A stretch of DNA of 50,580 bases from Paulinella micropora (lineage: Eukaryota > Cercozoa > Imbricatea > Euglyphida). Below the pieces are notes generated by a model. That model had not been told where the DNA came from. It worked only from the letters and a program-made list of their open reading frames with translations, and ran no database searches. The DNA lies in NCBI GenBank assembly GCA_009731375.1, contig BJOX01000217.1:631065-681644 (forward strand). The letters are read 5' to 3'. Shown one piece after another: positions 11,357-22,863 of this stretch. The position numbers and the translations under genes are program-made. Each line of letters opens with the position of its first letter. The first letter of the stretch is position 1.

Positions 11357-11674
11357 TTTCTTTCTATTTTCTCTTCTCTTCTCTTCTCTCCACTGCTCTC
11401 TCTTCTCTTCTCTTCTCTTCTCTTCTCTTCCCTTCCCTTCCCTTCCCTTCCCTTCCCTCCTCTTCTCTCCTCTCCTCTTCTCTTCTCTTCTCTTCTCTTC
11501 TCTTCTCTCTTCTCTTCTCTTCTCCTCTCCTCTTCTCTCCTCTCCTCTTCTCTCCTCTTCTCTCCTCTTCTCTCCTCCTCTCCTCTTCTCTCCTCTTCTC
11601 TTCTCTTCTCTTCTCTTCTCTTTTCTTCTCTGCTCTTCTCTTCTCTTCTCTTCTCTTCTCTCTTCTCTCTTCTC
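11357..11674. repeat. Pyrimidine tract (TCTTC/TCTCC)n
   Basis: About 320 bases of only C and T on the plus strand. Similar tracts precede four other copies of the variant D repeat (16301, 26564, 30488, 35556). Long polypyrimidine mirror sequence can form triplex DNA; here that is inference. Confidence 0.93.
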
Positions 11675-11765
11675 TTGCCCATTCCCAACCCGTTACCGAG
11701 TCGCCAACTGGCGGCGGGTTGGAATGGACGCCCATGTCTTTGGATATGCAGAGCTGATAGACCAA
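11675..11765 (+). repeat. Hairpin-forming short repeat, variant D
   Basis: Nested inverted repeats: CCATTCCCAACCCG pairs with GCGGGTTGGAATGG (one bulge) around CGCCA-AC-TGGCG, followed by a conserved 3' part TTTGGATATGCAGAGCTGAT. Always placed between a pyrimidine tract and (TATC)n. Other copies: 16776, 26758, 30784, 35906. Confidence 0.75.
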
Positions 11766-11788
11766 CCATATCTATCTATCTATCTATA

Positions 11789-11843
<55 letters not shown>

Positions 11844-11871
11844 ATCCATCCATCCATCCATCCATCTATCC

Positions 11872-11916
<45 letters not shown>

Positions 11917-11957
11917 CCTATCTATCTACCTATCTACCTACCTATCTACCTACCTAC

Positions 11958-12012
<55 letters not shown>

Positions 12013-12102
12013 TATCTTATCTTATCTTATCTTATCTTATCTTATCTTATCTTATCTTATCTTATCGTATCGTATCGTATCGTATCGTATCGTATCGTAT
12101 CG

Positions 12103-12163
<61 letters not shown>

Positions 12164-12180
12164 GTCTGTCTGTCTGTCTG
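11766..12180. repeat. (TATC)n with (CTTAT)n and (CGTAT)n pentamers
   Basis: TATC/CATC/CTAC tracts, then CTTAT pentamers at about 11987-12065 that change to CGTAT to about 12105, then TATC and CTGT. Confidence 0.95.
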
Positions 12181-12369
12181 GTTAGTAGTAAACAGCAAGT
12201 AGTAATTGATAAAGAAGTAAGTAAGTAAGTAAGTAAGCAAGAAGTAGTAAGCAGTCTGTAGTGTGGTAAGTAGTAAGTAGTAAGTGATAAGTGATAAGTG
12301 ACAAAAACACAGCAGTGAATAGTAAGCTGTAAGCAAGCAAACAAGTAAGTAAATAAGTCAGTAGGTAAG

Positions 12370-12370
<1 letters not shown>
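12181..12370 (+). repeat. GTAA-rich dispersed repeat
   Basis: About 190 bp with AAGTAGTAA and GTAAGTAA motifs and the constant phrase AAGTGACAAAAACACAGCAG. Copies occur at 17137, 27462, 28184 (partial) and 31141, each between TATC tracts. Confidence 0.8.
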
Positions 12371-12424
<54 letters not shown>

Positions 12425-12426
12425 TC

Positions 12427-12480
<54 letters not shown>

Positions 12481-12508
12481 TCATCTACCTACCTACCTAC
12501 CTACCTAC

Positions 12509-12557
<49 letters not shown>

Positions 12558-12657
12558 CATGTAGCTATCTATCTATCCATCCATCTATCAATCTATTCAT
12601 CTAGCCGTCTATCCATCCGTCTATCTATCCATCTATCCATTTATCTATCTATCTATA

Positions 12658-12690
<33 letters not shown>
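12371..12690. repeat. (TATC)n microsatellite
   Basis: TATC with CATC, CTAC and rare GTAG variants; no gene. Confidence 0.97.
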
Positions 12691-13100
12691 GCTGGGCCCG
12701 TGGTGGGGTGCCTTATGTGTGCCTAGCCATACGCCTATAAGTCACATGCCGAAATAGCGACGGGAAGCACAATCCTGTTCCCTCAGGGTGCCCTTTCTCG
12801 CTTGTTGAGCCCGGAATAAAACCCACAGTGCTCTGTCGGTTTATACTAGACTGTCGAACAGTCTCGAAACTCCATCTGCTTACTGGGCCCTCTGTAATGG
12901 AGGTGGGAGCTCGTTCTGCAAGGGGCGCTTATGGAACGAGCCCTGGCCCCGCCTGGTACTAGGGAGATTTGGTATTGCCTGTATCAGTCCCTTCCGTGCA
13001 AACATCACGGCTTAGCTGGGCATCGGGTCAATACTTTACCCACAGACTTCCTGGTTGACGAAATCAGAAGCTCCTTTTTTCTGACATTAGTCGATATTTC

Positions 13101-13103
<3 letters not shown>
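12691..13103 (+). mobile_element. TATC-tailed repeat, 5'-truncated copy
   Basis: Starts at GCTGGGCCCGTGGTGGGGTG inside the family consensus and ends GATATTTCATC before (TATC)n. The abrupt start directly inside TATC DNA fits 5' truncation. Confidence 0.7.
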
Positions 13104-13148
<45 letters not shown>

Positions 13149-13252
13149 GCTACCTACCTATCTACCTACCTTTCTTGATGTAGGGGGAAAAGTGGGGATG
13201 ATTCACATTTGTGCACATGTCTATATGTATCTGTATATGTATCTGTATATGC

Positions 13253-13313
<61 letters not shown>

Positions 13314-13331
13314 AATGTATATGTATATGTA
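13104..13331. repeat. (TATC)n, short linker and (TATATG)n
   Basis: TATC tail, a linker with GTAGGGGGAAAAGTGGGGATG, then a TATATG hexamer tract that runs into the satellite array. The same order occurs at 17580, 28380 and 32120. Confidence 0.9.
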
Positions 13332-14404
13332 CCCTTTATTGTCCTGAACGCTAAAATGCAAAAAATCACATAATTTTCATTTTGATAATTTTTTCAACCC
13401 AATACACTTTCTATTCATCAAATATCACGTCCACACTCCTTTTTTTTTTACGTCAAACGAGAAGTTCATAGTAATTGCGTTAGGAGTTTGCCCTGAACGC
13501 TAAAATGCCAAAAATCACATAATTTTTATTTGATGATTTTCTAACCCAATACACTTTTTATTCATCAAAGATCACCTTCAAATTGCTTTTTTTTAACGTC
13601 AAACGAGGAATTCCTAGTAATTGCGTTAGGCGTTTGTCCTGAACAGGAAAAATGCCAAAAATATGTAATTTTAATTTTGATAATTTTGCAACCCAATACA
13701 CTTTCTAGTTATCCGATGTCACGTCCATACTTCTTTTTTTTGACGTCAAACGAGAAATTTCTATTAATTGCGTTAGGCGTTTGTCCTGAACAGGAAAATG
13801 CCAACATGACATTAAAAAAAATTTAGATAAATTTTTAACCCAATACACTTTCTATTAATCAAATATCACCTTCATACGTATTTTTTTGATCTCAAACGAG
13901 AAATTTCTAGTAATTGCGTTAGGCGTTTGTCCTGAACGCTAAAATGCCAAAAATCACATAATTTTCTTTTTGATAATTTTTCAACCCAAGACCCTTTCTA
14001 TTTATAAAATATCACCTTCATATGTAATTTTTTGATCTCAAACGAGAAATTCCTAGTGATTGCGATAGGCGTTTGTCCTGAACTCTAAAATACCAAAAAT
14101 CACATAATTTTATTTTTGATAATTTTCCAATCCAATACACTCCTTATTAATCAAATATTACCTTCATGCGTAGTTTTTTGACCTCAAACGAGAAATTCCT
14201 AGTAATTGCGTTAGGCGTTTGTCCTGAACGCTAAAATGCCAAAAATCACATAATTTTACTTTTGATAATTTTTGCAACCAATACTCATTCCTATCATCAA
14301 ATATCACCTTCATACGTATTTTTTTGACGTCAAGCGAGAAATTCCTAGTAATTGCGTTAGGCGTTTGTCCTGAACGCTAAAATGCAAAAATTCTAGATAA
14401 TTCC
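13332..14404 (+). repeat. Satellite array 1, about 147-bp monomer
   Basis: The motif CTGAACGCTAAAATGC or a variant recurs at 13344, 13493, 13639, 13786, 13932, 14078, 14224 and 14370, spacings 146-149 bp. Each monomer has AATCACATAATTTT, CCCAATACACTTTCTATT, TCAAACGAGAAATTCCTAG and TTGCGTTAGGCGTTTGTC. AT-rich, no open frame. Confidence 0.92.
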
Positions 14405-14655
14405 TGTGTTGGCACGCTCTCAGCTCAACGAGCTTTGTGTGCCAAACATGGCCTTCTAACTCCTCCTGGTGCCCTCAAACGAGTAGTTTTTGGGAGTAGT
14501 GCCGAAAGTCGAGGAAATTTAGGCATTCAGGACACTTTCCTAACGCAAATATTTGCATGAATTTCGAAAAACCCATGTCATCGTCAGCGACGAGTCGGGG
14601 GCTTGAAGCTCTGCAAGTATGAGCTGCCAACTCCTCCTGGTGGCGACAAACCATG
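14405..14655 (+). repeat. Left arm of inverted repeat around ankyrin exon B1
   Basis: Contains CCTTCTAACTCCTCCTGGTG, CTAACGCAAATATTTGC and CCAACTCCTCCTGGTGGC. The reverse complement of 15112-15352 shows the same order of blocks with moderate divergence. The arm shares CTCAAACGAG and TAACGCAAATATTTGC-like pieces with the satellite, so satellite and arm are related. Confidence 0.75.
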
Positions 14656-14755
14656 CTTGATCGTGGCCGGGTGCCGGTTCGCGCGGGTTGGTGGCGATGG
14701 GATGTGGTGTACACATGCAACCGTGCGGGCCGGAGGGGCCAGCAGCGTGTGTATG

Positions 14756-14899
14756 TATGTATGTATGTGTGTATGTGTGTGTGTGTGTGTATGTGTGTGT
14801 GCATGCTGCCTGCTGCGAGCGCGCTGCCCTCCTCCCCCTCCTCCTCCTCCTCCTCCTCCTCCTCTCCCTCCCCCCCCCCCCCCCCCCCCCCCCCGCCCG
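14756..14899. repeat. (GTAT/GT)n, (CTC)n and poly-C before exon B1
   Basis: GTATGT/GTGT repeat, then CTC and a C run directly against an assembly gap. Together they form the intron 3' part of exon B1; the same order without the gap is at 19565-19678 and 34660-34788. Confidence 0.9.
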
Positions 14900-14986
14900 N
14901 NNNNNNNNNCGGGCCGAGCCCATGGGCACACGGCGACAGCACAGGCGCTGCTGGCGGCCGGCGCCCAGACCGAGGCCAAAAACAAC
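14888..14986 (+). CDS. Ankyrin-repeat exon, type B, copy 1 (5' part in gap)
   Basis: Only about 77 bases (14910-14986) are readable after a 10-base gap at 14900-14909. They encode an in-frame HGHTATAQALLAAGAQTEAK and end at AAC|GTAAGC, as in the complete type-B exons at 19709 and 34811. The left limit given is what a 99-bp exon would require and is uncertain because the gap size is arbitrary. Against the other copies, the first readable codons seem to need a one-base shift, so this copy could be frameshifted or misassembled. Confidence 0.6.
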
Positions 14987-15011
14987 GTAAGCAGGAGGGA
15001 GAGGGGAAGAT

Positions 15012-15013
<2 letters not shown>

Positions 15014-15066
<53 letters not shown>
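15014..15066. repeat. (GA)n tract after exon B1
   Basis: AG dinucleotide repeat in the intron immediately downstream of the donor. Confidence 0.95.
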
Positions 15067-15067
<1 letters not shown>

Positions 15068-15111
15068 GAGCCAGAGCATGCCATGTGCATACCCGGGAAG
15101 CTGTGGGAAGA

Positions 15112-15352
15112 ACTGACGGTTTGTGGCCACCAGGAGGAGTTGGGAGCTGATACTTGCAGGGCGTCAAGCCCCAGGCTCGTCCTCGACGCTGAGGTGGTTT
15201 TTCCCGGAATTCAAGCAAATATTTGCGTTAGGGGAGTGCCCTGACCGCCGAAATTCCTCGATTTTTGGCAAGAGTCGCAACATGACTCGTTTGAGCACAC
15301 TAGAGGGAGTTAGAAGGGGATAGTTGGCCACCACAGAGCTTGCTGGATGGAA
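15112..15352 (-). repeat. Right arm of inverted repeat around ankyrin exon B1
   Basis: Its reverse complement reads CCTTCTAACTCCC, CTCAAACGAG, CTAACGCAAATATTTGC and CCAACTCCTCCTGGTGGC in the order of the left arm. Exon and arms together span about 950 bp. Confidence 0.75.
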
Positions 15353-15520
15353 AAGGTGATGCACATATGAGTTCAAGCAAATATGTGCGTTAGCCTTTGT
15401 TCTGAACGCTCGATTGCCTAAATGTGCCCGGGCCCTCAAAACAGAGACCCTGCGCAACAAAGGGAAACTCACATCTATCTATCTATCTATCTATCTATCT
15501 ATTTATCTATCTATCTATCT
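15353..15520 (+). repeat. Conserved flank of exon-B module and (TATC)n
   Basis: About 110 bp with CAAATATGTGCGTTAGCC and AAATGTGCCCGGGCCCTCAA, also found at 20150 and 35262, then TATC repeat. Confidence 0.8.
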
Positions 15521-16054
15521 TGCCACCTTCGACCAATCGAATGCGGGGCTCGCGGCATGGTATCGTTCTCTGTTCATCGATGTTTCCGCGCCTTGGGTTT
15601 TTCCCATCCCCAATCCAAATCCCTTTGCTTCAAGCTATCCTCCTGCGTAGCTCGTTGCTCTTTTGCGATTTATCGCTCCTGTGCAGTCAAAAATTGGACT
15701 AATCTTCCTCTAGTCCGTATTGGTGACTGCATTCCATCATAGCCGTCCAGTGTTGCATAGCCCGGGCTAGGTCCCTGCGGGGGTTTAGGCCTCATACAAT
15801 GTCATCATTGTAGCTTGCGCAAGCTTACGGTGCTCAAAACACTTGGACTAACGGCTTCCTTTTCTTTCTCTTCTTCCTTATCCTCCCACTCTCCATTCCT
15901 AGATTGCCTTTTTCTTCAACGTCCTTCCTCCTCTTCTTTTTCCAGAACACAGTCTACCCGTGATTCCCATCCCGGACACATGCACAGTACACAAATTATT
16001 GTTTGATGTGAAACTGCGTTCCTTTGCAAGGACTACATTCCTTTGCGACATCTC

Positions 16055-16055
<1 letters not shown>
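15521..16055. other. Unclassified unique block, about 530 bp
   Basis: Not repeated elsewhere in the window. It contains short open frames with no recognisable domain and ends before (TATC)n. It could be the 3' end of another retrotransposon because it, too, runs into a TATC tail, but there is no direct evidence. Confidence 0.4.
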
Positions 16056-16102
<47 letters not shown>

Positions 16103-16117
16103 ATCTATATCTATTTG

Positions 16118-16157
<40 letters not shown>

Positions 16158-16200
16158 CCTACCTACCTACCTACCTACCTACCTACCTACCTATCTATCT

Positions 16201-16235
<35 letters not shown>

Positions 16236-16300
16236 GTCTATCTATCTATCTATCTTTCTATCTGCCTATCTATCTATTTATGTAACGGTTTGCTTTCTTT
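16056..16300. repeat. (TATC)n/(CTAC)n microsatellite
   Basis: Simple repeat; no gene. Confidence 0.97.
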
Positions 16301-16775
16301 TCTTTTCTCCTCTCTTCTCTTCTCTTCTCTTCTCTCCTCTCCTCTCCCCTCCCCTCCCCTCCCCTCTCCTCTCCTCTCCTCTCCTCTCCCCTCCCCTCCC
16401 CTCCCCTCCCCTCCNNNNNNNNNNNNNNNNNNNNNNNNNNNNNNNCCCTCCCCTCTCTCCTCTCCCCTCCCCTCCCCTCCCCTCTCCTCTCCTCTCTCCT
16501 CTCCTCTCCTCTCTTCTCCTCTCCTCTCCTCATCTCTTCTCATCTCTCCTCTTCTCATCTCTCCTCTTCTCATCTCTCCTCTTCTCATCTCTCCTCTTCT
16601 CATCTCTCCTCTTCTCTTCTCTCCTCTTCTCTTCTCTTCTCTTCTCTCCTCTTCTCTCCTCTTCTCTCCTCTTCTCTCCTCTTCTCTCCTCTTCTCTTCT
16701 CTTCTCTTCTCTCCTCTCCTCTCCTCTCTTCTCCTCTCCTCTCCTCTCTTCTCTTCTCTTCTCTTCTCTTCTCTC
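16301..16775. repeat. Pyrimidine tract with N gap
   Basis: About 470 bases of C and T with an assembly gap at 16415-16445. It precedes a variant D hairpin repeat. Confidence 0.95.
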
Positions 16776-16866
16776 TTGCCCATTCCCAGCCCGCTACCCA
16801 GTTGCCGTGGCGGCGGGTTGGAATGGATGCCTATGTCTTTGGATACGCAGAGCTGACAAACCAAAC
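16776..16866 (+). repeat. Hairpin-forming short repeat, variant D
   Basis: Same element as at 11675, with GCCGTGGCGGCGGGTTGG in place of the inner CGCCA/TGGCG hairpin. Confidence 0.72.
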
Positions 16867-16867
16867 A

Positions 16868-16907
<40 letters not shown>

Positions 16908-16932
16908 CATCTATCCATCCATCCATCCATCC

Positions 16933-16965
<33 letters not shown>

Positions 16966-16990
16966 CCTACCTGCCTACCTACCTACCTAC

Positions 16991-17026
<36 letters not shown>

Positions 17027-17093
17027 CTATCTATCTTCTATCTATCTTCTATCTATCTTATCTATCTTATCTATCTATCTATCTATCTATCTC

Positions 17094-17128
<35 letters not shown>

Positions 17129-17136
17129 GTCTGCTT
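16867..17136. repeat. (TATC)n microsatellite
   Basis: TATC, CATC and CTAC tracts. Confidence 0.97.
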
Positions 17137-17345
17137 AGTAGTTAACAGCAAGTAGTAAGTGATAAATAAGTAAGTAAGTTAAGTAAGTAAGTAAGTAAGT
17201 AAGAAGTAAGTAGTAAACGGTCTGTAGTGTGGTAAGTAGTAAGTAGTAAAGTGATAAGTGATAAGTGACAAAAACACAGTAGTAAATAGTAAGCTGTAAG
17301 CAAGCAAACAAGCAAGTAAGTAAATAAGTCAGTAGGTAAGTAAGA
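17137..17345 (+). repeat. GTAA-rich dispersed repeat
   Basis: Copy of the element at 12181, with AAGTGACAAAAACACAGTAG. Confidence 0.8.
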
Positions 17346-17354
17346 ATATCTATA

Positions 17355-17398
<44 letters not shown>

Positions 17399-17460
17399 CA
17401 TGTAGCTATCTATCTATCCATCCATCTATCCATCTACTCATCTATCCTTCTATCTATCTG

Positions 17461-17520
<60 letters not shown>

Positions 17521-17529
17521 CCTACCTAC

Positions 17530-17587
<58 letters not shown>

Positions 17588-17702
17588 GCTACCTACCTAT
17601 CTACCTACCTTTCTTTATGTAGGAGGAAAAGTGGGGATGATTCACATTTGTGCACATGTCTGTATGTATGTATATGTATCTGTATATGTGTATGTATATG
17701 TA
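17346..17702. repeat. (TATC)n, linker and (TATATG)n
   Basis: Same ordered linker as at 13104, here with a shorter TATATG tract, leading into satellite array 2. Confidence 0.9.
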
Positions 17703-19220
17703 CCCTTTATTGTCCTGAACGCTAAAATGCAAAAAATCACATAATTTTCATTTTGATAATTTTTTCAACCCAATACACTTTCTATTCATCAAATATCACG
17801 TCCACACTCCTTTTTTTTTTACGTCAAACGAGAAGTTCATATTAATTGCGCTGAGAGTTTGCCCTGAACGCTAAAATGCCAAAAATCACATAATTTTTAT
17901 GGATGATTTTCTAACCCAATACACTTTTTATTCATCAAAGATCACCTTCAAATTGCTTTTTTTTTTAACGTCAAACGAGGAATTCCTAGTAATTGCGTTA
18001 GGCGTTTGTCCTGAACAGGAAAAATGCCAAAGATATGTAATTTTAATTTTGATAATTTTGCAACCCAATACACTTTCTAGTCATCCGATGTCACGTACAT
18101 ACTTCTTTTTTTGGACGTCAAACGAGAAATTTCTATTAATTGCGTTAGGCGTTTGTCCTGAACAGGAAAATGCCAACATGACATAAAAAAAAATTAGATA
18201 AATTTTTAACCCAATACACTTTCTATTAATCAAATATCACCTTCATACGTATTTTTTTGACCTCAAACTAGAAATTTCTAGTAATTGCGTTAGGCGTTTG
18301 TCCTGAACGCTAAGATGCCAAAAATCACATAATTTTCTTTTTGATAATTTTCCAATCAAATACACTACTTATTAATCAAATATTACCTTCATACGTATTT
18401 TTTTTACCTCAAACGAGAAATTCCTAGTAATTGCGTTAGGCGTTTGTCCTGAACGGCTAAAATGCAAAAAATTACGTAATTTTCTTTTTGATAATTTTTT
18501 CACCCAGTACGTTTTCTCTTCATCAAATATCGCCTTCATGTGTATTTTTTTTTTACCTCAAACGAGAAATTCCTAGTAATTGCGTTAGGCGTTTGCCCTG
18601 AACGCTAAAATGCAAAAAAAAATCACAAAATTTCACTTTTGATAATGTTTCCAACCGATACTCATTCTCATCATCAAATATCACCATGTGTATTTTTTTG
18701 ACCTTAAACGAGAAATTCCTAGTAATTGCGTTAGGCGTTTGTCCTGAACGCTAAAATACCAAAAATCACAAAATTTTATTTTTGATAATTTTCCAACCCA
18801 ATACCCTATCTATTTATCAAATATCACTTTCGTACGTATTTTTCTGATGTCAAGCGAGAAATACCTAGTAATTGCGTTAGGCGTTTGTCCTGAACGGCTA
18901 AAATGCAAAAAATTACGTAATTTTCTTTTTGATATTTTTTTCACCCAATAGGCGTTCTCTTCATCAAATATCGCCTTCATATGTTTTTTTTTTTTTACCT
19001 CAAACGAGACATTCCTAGTAATTGCGTTAGGCGTTTGTCCTGAACGCTAAAATGCAAAAAATCACATAATTTCACTTTTGATAATTTTTCCAACCAATAC
19101 TCATTCTCATCATCAAATATCACCTTCATATGTTTTCTTTTTGACGTCAAACGAAAAATTCCTAGTAATTGCGTTGGACGTTTGTCCTGAACGCTAAAAC
19201 GCAAAAATTCCAGGTAATTC
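17703..19220 (+). repeat. Satellite array 2, about 147-bp monomer
   Basis: About ten monomers of the satellite described at 13332, with more internal variation (AACGG and AACAGG forms of the CTGAACGC box). No gene. Confidence 0.92.
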
Positions 19221-19221
19221 C

Positions 19222-19475
19222 TGTGTTGGCATGCTCTCAGCTCAACGAGCTTTGTGTGTGCCAAACATTGCCTTCTAACTCCTCCTGGTGCCCTCAAACG
19301 AGTAGTTTTTGGGTGTAGTGCCGAAAGTCGAGGAAATGTAGGCATTCAGGACACTTTCCTAACGCAAATATTTGCGTGAATTTCGAAAAACCCATGTTAT
19401 CGTCAGCGACGAGTCGGGGGCTTGCAGCTCTGCAAGTATGAGCTGCCAACTCCTGGTGGCGACAAACCATGCTTG
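19222..19475 (+). repeat. Left arm of inverted repeat around exon B2
   Basis: Matches the left arm at 14405 and, as reverse complement, the right arm at 19905-20150. Confidence 0.75.
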
Positions 19476-19708
19476 GTCGTGGCCGGGTGCCGGTTCGCGC
19501 GGGTTGGTGGTGATGGGATGTGGTGTACACATGCAACCGTGCGGGCCGGAGGGGCCAGCAGCGTATGTATGTATGTATGTATGTATGTATGTGTGTATGT
19601 ATGTGTGTGTGCCCGCTGCCTGCTGCGAGCGCGCTGCCCTCCTCCTCCTCCTGCTCCTCCTCCTCTCCCCCCCCGCACGTCGCACCTGGTCTGGTCTGCT
19701 GTGTATAG

Positions 19709-19807
19709 GACGGCTGCACGGCGCTGATCTGGGCCGGATCCTGGGGGCACACGGCGACAGCACAGGCGCTGCTGGCGGCCGGCGCCCAGACCGAAGCCAA
19801 AGACAAC
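19709..19807 (+). CDS. Ankyrin-repeat exon, type B, copy 2
   Basis: Exactly 99 bp, phase 0, between the acceptor GCTGTGTATAG and the donor AAC|GTAAGC. It encodes 33 residues starting DGCTALIWAGSWGHTATAQ and ending LLAAGAQTEAKDN, a complete ankyrin repeat. It is preceded by GT-rich and CTC tracts and enclosed by an imperfect inverted repeat of about 240 bp per arm. Compared with copy 3 it differs mostly at the WAGSWG positions, the variable turn of the repeat. Confidence 0.85.
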
Positions 19808-19904
19808 GTAAGCAGGAGGGAGAGGGGAAAGAGGGGAAGATGAGAGAAAAAGAGAGAGTGAGCCAGAGCATGCCATGCGCATACCCGGGAAGCTGTGGGA
19901 AGAA

Positions 19905-20150
19905 CTGACGGTTTGTGGCCACCAGGAGGAGTTGGGAGCTGATACTTGCAGGGCGTCAAGCCCCAGGCTCGTCCTCGACGCTGAGGTGGTTTTTCCTGAA
20001 TTCAAGCAAATATTTGCGTTAGGGGAGTGTCCTGACCGCCGAAATTCCTTGATTTTTGGCAACAGTCGCAACACGACTCGTTTGAGCCAACTAGAGGGAG
20101 TTAGAAGGTGATATTTGGCCTACACAGAGCTTGCTGGATGGAAAAGGTGA
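19905..20150 (-). repeat. Right arm of inverted repeat around exon B2
   Basis: Reverse complement carries CCTTCTAACTCCC, CAAACGAG, CTAACGCAAATATTTGC and CAACTCCTCCTGGTGGC in left-arm order. Confidence 0.75.
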
Positions 20151-20261
20151 GGCACATATGATTTCAAGCAAATATGTGCGTTAGCCTCTGTCCTGAAAGC
20201 TCGATTGCCTAAATGTGCCCGGGCCCTCAAAAAAGAGACCCTTCGCAACAAAAGGAAACTC

Positions 20262-20321
20262 ATATCTATCTATCTATCTATCTATCCATCCATCTATCTA
20301 TCTCTATCTGTATCTATCTAC

Positions 20322-20362
<41 letters not shown>

Positions 20363-20373
20363 AATATCAATCA

Positions 20374-20416
<43 letters not shown>

Positions 20417-20429
20417 CATCTATCTATCC

Positions 20430-20513
<84 letters not shown>

Positions 20514-20613
20514 GTCTATCTATCTATCTATCTATCTATCTATCCATCCATCCATCCATCCATCCATCTATCTATCTATCTATCTATCTATCCATCCATC
20601 CATCTATCTATCC

Positions 20614-20665
<52 letters not shown>

Positions 20666-20672
20666 ATCTATC
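20262..20672. repeat. (TATC)n/(CATC)n microsatellite
   Basis: Simple repeat with CTGT and ATCA interruptions; open frames are artefacts. Confidence 0.97.
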
Positions 20673-20950
20673 GGGGTTGTAGAAGGTAACTCACAACGAG
20701 CGTGAACTCCTGAAACCTCGACTTGCTCATGGCATCATCTCCTTAGGGCACACGCTCCTGGTGAGTGTTCTAGTGTTGTCCCGTATAGTTCAAAAGGGCT
20801 CGGCTACCTTTCGGCTTGAACTGGGCACAGACACCAACCACAGCGAGACAGTGGTTGGTGTGCAGCTTGGCCGGTGCTGAAAGTTCTTGTCCGGGGGTAG
20901 TATAGGAGGCCATGGCTTTTCAAGCTAAGCCACGCCCATAGATTAAACAT
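20673..20950 (+). mobile_element. Interspersed repeat family C with TATC tail
   Basis: About 278 bp from GGGGTTGTAGAAGGTAACTC to CCACGCCCATAGATTAAAC. A second copy lies at 30171-30428. It contains the inverted pair CCAACCACAG/GTGGTTGG and ends before (TATC)n, like the other tailed family. No coding frame. Confidence 0.6.
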
Positions 20951-21024
20951 ATCTTTCTATCTATCTATCTATCTATCTATCTCTCTATCTCGTCTATCTA
21001 TCTATCTATCTATCTATCTATTTC

Positions 21025-21067
<43 letters not shown>

Positions 21068-21109
21068 CTATCTATCTAACTAACTAATTCTACCTACCTA
21101 CCTACCTAC

Positions 21110-21142
<33 letters not shown>

Positions 21143-21147
21143 CATCC

Positions 21148-21185
<38 letters not shown>

Positions 21186-21634
21186 TTTTCTTTCTTTTCT
21201 TTTTCTTTTCTTTTATTTTTTGTTCCCATCTCTTCTCTTCCTCTTCCTCTTCCATTTCTATTCCTATTCCTATTCCTATTCTATTCTAATCTATTCTATT
21301 CTGTTCTGTTCTGTTCTATTCTATTCTATTCTATTCTATTCTATTCTATTCTATCCATCAATCACTCCTTTTCTTTATCTATCTATCTATCTATCTATCT
21401 ATCTTCTATCCATCCATCCATCCATCAATCAATCAATCTATCTATCTGTTCTATTCTATTCTGTTCTATTCTATTCTGTTCTATTCTATTCTATTCTATT
21501 CTATTCTATCTATCTATCTATCACGTATCCATCCACCTATCCATCTATCTATCCATCCATCCATCCAACCATCCATCCATCCATCCATCCATCTATCTAT
21601 CCATCCATCCATCCTTCCATCCATCCATCCATCC

Positions 21635-21686
<52 letters not shown>
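20951..21686. repeat. Microsatellites: TATC, CTTT, TTCTA, CATC
   Basis: Continuous simple sequence including a TTTCTTTC pyrimidine stretch near 21165-21215 and TTCTA pentamers near 21280-21350. No gene. Confidence 0.95.
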
Positions 21687-21840
21687 GGTACTAGGGAGCT
21701 TTGGTATTGCCTGTATCAGTCCCTTCCGTGCAAACATCACGGCTTAGCTGGGCATCGGGTTAATACTTTACCCACAGACTTCCTGGTTGACGAAATCAGA
21801 AGCTCCTTTTTTCTGACATTAGTCGATATTTCGATATTTC

Positions 21841-21843
<3 letters not shown>
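21687..21843 (+). mobile_element. TATC-tailed repeat, 5'-truncated copy
   Basis: Starts at GGTACTAGGGAGCTTTGG and ends at the common 3' end before (TATC)n. Confidence 0.7.
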
Positions 21844-21900
<57 letters not shown>

Positions 21901-21903
21901 GTA

Positions 21904-22488
21904 CGAAATCAGAAGCTCCTTTTTCTGACATTAGTCGATATCTCATCAGTTGATCTCATCACTTACTCCACGGAGCGAACCAAGGCCACTTGAGGTGTCA
22001 CTGACCCTCCCTTGGGCTTGATGTTTTGAAATGGGTGCCATCTGTCGACAGACAGAGAATTAGGGGATGGTGTGGGTGTGCTGGGCCCGTGGTGGGGTGC
22101 CTTATGTGTGCCTAGCCATACGCCTATAAGTCACATGCCGAAATAGCGACGGGAAGCACAATCCTGTTCCCTCAGGGTGCCCTTTCTCGCTTGTTGAGCC
22201 CGGAATAAAACCCACAGTGCTCTGTCGGTTTATACTAGACTGTCGAACAGTCTCGAAACTCCATCTGCTTACTGGGCCCTCTGTAATGGAGGTGGGAGCT
22301 CGTTCTGCAAGGGGCGCTTATGGAACGAGCCCTGGCCCCGCCTGGTACTAGGGAGCTTTGGTATCGCCTGTATCAGTCCCTTCCGTGCAAACATCACGGC
22401 TTAGCTGGGCATCGGGTCAATACTTTACACAGACTTCCTTGGTTGACGAAATCAGAAGCTCCTTTTTTCTGACATTAGTCGATATCTC

Positions 22489-22489
<1 letters not shown>
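21904..22489 (+). mobile_element. TATC-tailed repeat, short fragment plus longest copy
   Basis: A 47-bp piece of the 3' end (21904-21950) is followed directly by a copy of the family beginning ATCTCATCAGTTGATCTCAT and running about 540 bp to the common 3' end. Confidence 0.68.
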
Positions 22490-22520
<31 letters not shown>

Positions 22521-22529
22521 ATCTATCTT

Positions 22530-22565
<36 letters not shown>

Positions 22566-22609
22566 CCTACCTATCTACCTGCCTATCTATCTATCTATCT
22601 ATCTATCTT

Positions 22610-22643
<34 letters not shown>

Positions 22644-22660
22644 ATCTATCTAGATTCTAT
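22490..22660. repeat. (TATC)n microsatellite
   Basis: Tail of the preceding element, leading into the duplicated exon-A segment. Confidence 0.95.
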
Positions 22661-22863
22661 CTATCTACCTCATGCCTTTTCTCGTTTCTCTTGTACCTGG
22701 CTTCTTTTGTTTTTCTTGTTTGCGTTGCGATGCTCGCTCTCTCCACCGTCACACGGGCCGATGCATGCACATGTACACATACACACAGAAGCAGACACAG
22801 CCGCTCCTTGCTGTGGCGTGGCCTACTGTGCGCACGTCTCCTTGTCTTGTCTGCCTTGTCTAG

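Noticed and set aside
11335-11769. Arg/Glu-rich minus-strand ORFs over pyrimidine tracts (also 16274, 26528, 30486, 35572)
   Set aside because: Purine-only strand reads as Arg/Glu/Lys in any frame; not coding.
13332-14404. CRISPR-like array
   Set aside because: Whole monomers repeat without unique spacers; it is a satellite.
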